A stretch of 6,855 bases of DNA from an uncultured Bacilli bacterium (GTDB taxonomy: Bacteria > Bacillota_I > Bacilli_A > RF39 > UBA660). Shown one piece after another: positions 5,494 through 6,855 of the stretch. The position numbers were made by a program, and so were the translations under genes. The stretch lies in contig CANRHY010000052.1 of NCBI GenBank assembly GCA_947630515.1, forward strand, positions 1 through 6,855, written 5' to 3'. The notes beneath the pieces are model-generated. The model was given only the letters and a program-made list of their open reading frames with translations, did no database searches and was not told the origin of the DNA. Each line of letters opens with the position of its first letter. The first letter of the stretch is position 1.

Positions 5494-6855
5494 ATGGCAC
5501 GTGATGTATCACTTGATAAGACTCGTAATATAGGTATTATGGCACATATCGATGCTGGTAAGACTACATTTACAGAGCGTGTTCTTTTCCATACAGGTAT
5601 TACTCATAAAATTGGAGAAACTCATGATGGAGAATCTCAAATGGACTGGATGGAACAAGAAAAAGAAAGAGGTATTACAATTACCAGTGCTGCTACTACT
5701 GCACACTGGAAAGGGTATAGATTAAATATTATAGATACACCAGGACACGTAGACTTTACTATTGAAGTTTCACGTAGTTTAAGAGTACTTGATGGCGCGA
5801 TTGCACTTATTGATGCTCAAGCTGGAGTAGAAACTCAAACTGAACAAGTTTGGAGACAAGCAAATGAGTGGAAAGTTCCTAGAATGGTATTTGCTAATAA
5901 GATGGATAAAATGGGAGCAGACTTTGAATATAGTTTACAAACTGTAAAGGATAGATTAAGTGAAAAGAGTGCTCCTATTGAGTGGCCTATTGGGGCTGAA
6001 GATAATTTTAATGGTATAGTAGATTTAGTTACTATGAAAGCTTATCATTACGATGGAGAACAACATGAAAATGCAACAGAAATAGATATACCAGAAGAAT
6101 TAAAAGCAAAGGTAGAAGAAAAAAGAGAAGAACTTATAGATATGGTTTCTATGTTTGATGATAAACTAATGGAAAAGTATCTTGAAGGAGAGACTCTTGC
6201 GCCTGAAGACATAAAGGCTGCTATTAGAAAAGGAGTACTTGCTGGAGAATTTTATCCAGTATTATGTGGTACTGCTTTAGGAAATATGGGTATTAAACTA
6301 GCACTAGATGCAGTAATTGATTATTTACCTGCACCAACTGATATTGCTCATGTTAAGGGAATTGATATGAACGATAATCCAATTGAAAGAAAGACTAGTG
6401 ATAATGAACCTTTTGCAGCACTTGCATTTAAGGTTATGAATGACCCATTTGTTGGTAATTTAACTTTCTTTAGAGTTTATTCTGGTACTTTAAAAAGTGG
6501 TAGTTATGTTTATAACTCAACTAAAGGTACTAAAGAAAGAATTGGACGTATTTTACAAATGCACGCTAATCAAAGAAAGGAAATTTCTGAAGTATATGCA
6601 GGAGAGATTGCTGCTGCAGTAGGACTAAAAGATACAACTACTGGAGATACATTATGTGATGAAAAGAGTCCTGTTATACTAGAAAAAATGACTTTCCCAG
6701 AACCAGTTATAGAGCTTGCAATTGAGCCAAAGAGTAAGGCTGATCAAGAAAAGATGAGTTTAGCACTTCAAAAACTTGCTAAAGAAGACCCATCATTTAG
6801 GGCTTCAACTGATCATGAAACTGGTCAAACAATAATCGCAGGTATGGGTGAGTTA
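5494..6855 (+). CDS. fusA: Elongation factor G, first 454 residues (3' end outside window)
   Basis: The frame is open from the ATG at 5494 to the last base and covers about two thirds of a normal EF-G of about 692 residues. EF-G is the GTPase that drives tRNA-mRNA translocation and, with RRF, splits ribosomes. G motifs are all present: AHIDAGKTT (17-25), RGITI (59-63), DTPGH (81-85), NKMD (135-138) and GTAL (259-262). The G' insert lies between the last two. Domain II ([15 protein letters not shown]...FFRVYSGTL) starts at about 300, and domain III with [18 protein letters not shown] at about 401. The sequence stops one residue before the histidine expected after GMGEL. AAGGGAG (5478-5484) is 9 bases upstream of the start. 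It reads as a canonical FusA rather than a TetM-type or FusA2 paralogue, supported by the rpsL-rpsG context. Two departures from the usual sequence are Phe26 in the P-loop helix and Ile90 after DTPGHVDFT. Confidence 0.98.
   Translation, partial: MARDVSLDKTRNIGIMAHIDAGKTTFTERVLFHTGITHKIGETHDGESQMDWMEQEKERGITITSAATTAHWKGYRLNIIDTPGHVDFTIEVSRSLRVLDGAIALIDAQAGVETQTEQVWRQANEWKVPRMVFANKMDKMGADFEYSLQTVKDRLSEKSAPIEWPIGAEDNFNGIVDLVTMKAYHYDGEQHENATEIDIPEELKAKVEEKREELIDMVSMFDDKLMEKYLEGETLAPEDIKAAIRKGVLAGEFYPVLCGTALGNMGIKLALDAVIDYLPAPTDIAHVKGIDMNDNPIERKTSDNEPFAALAFKVMNDPFVGNLTFFRVYSGTLKSGSYVYNSTKGTKERIGRILQMHANQRKEISEVYAGEIAAAVGLKDTTTGDTLCDEKSPVILEKMTFPEPVIELAIEPKSKADQEKMSLALQKLAKEDPSFRASTDHETGQTIIAGMGEL

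Noticed and set aside
5509..5706. 65-codon open frame on the minus strand
   Set aside because: Antisense to the GTPase domain of fusA; its Ser/Cys-rich sequence is a by-product of the fusA codons.

Overview
The window is AT-rich (roughly 30% GC by eye, not computed) with tightly packed bacterial genes. It looks like a low-GC Firmicute. Ribosomal protein S12 carries the extra N-terminal segment of about 13 residues seen in Bacilli, and EF-G reads very much like staphylococcal EF-G. DeoD and a paired set of M16 peptidases of the Bacillus YmfF/YmfH kind also fit. I cannot name the genus. A non-sporulating, very AT-rich member of the Bacilli would fit, except that two small genes look like spore-coat (CotF-type) proteins.

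Layout. (1) Positions 2-1302, plus strand: the 3' end of an FtsK/SpoIIIE DNA translocase, followed after 2 bases by purine nucleoside phosphorylase deoD, closed by a hairpin-plus-T-tract terminator. (2) Positions 1346-3940, plus strand: a promoter, then two overlapping M16 genes. The first lacks the zinc motif but keeps the Arg/Tyr substrate motif. The second has a complete HxxEH site. They probably form a two-subunit peptidase. A terminator shared with the opposite strand ends the unit. (3) Positions 3933-4359, minus strand: two small overlapping genes for helical proteins resembling clostridial/bacillar coat-F-type proteins. (4) Positions 4457-6855, plus strand: the str operon rpsL-rpsG-fusA. 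It is driven by a near-consensus extended -10 promoter with a perfect palindrome at the start of the predicted transcript. fusA runs off the window end after 454 codons.

The genes are mostly housekeeping: chromosome segregation, purine salvage, peptide processing and translation. I see no phage, IS element, CRISPR array, tRNA or rRNA. The points most worth a second look are an isoleucine in S12 at the almost invariant proline associated with streptomycin dependence, the palindrome in the str leader, the coat-like gene pair in a Bacilli-like genome, and the split M16 pair. I found no clear evidence of an undescribed multi-gene system.
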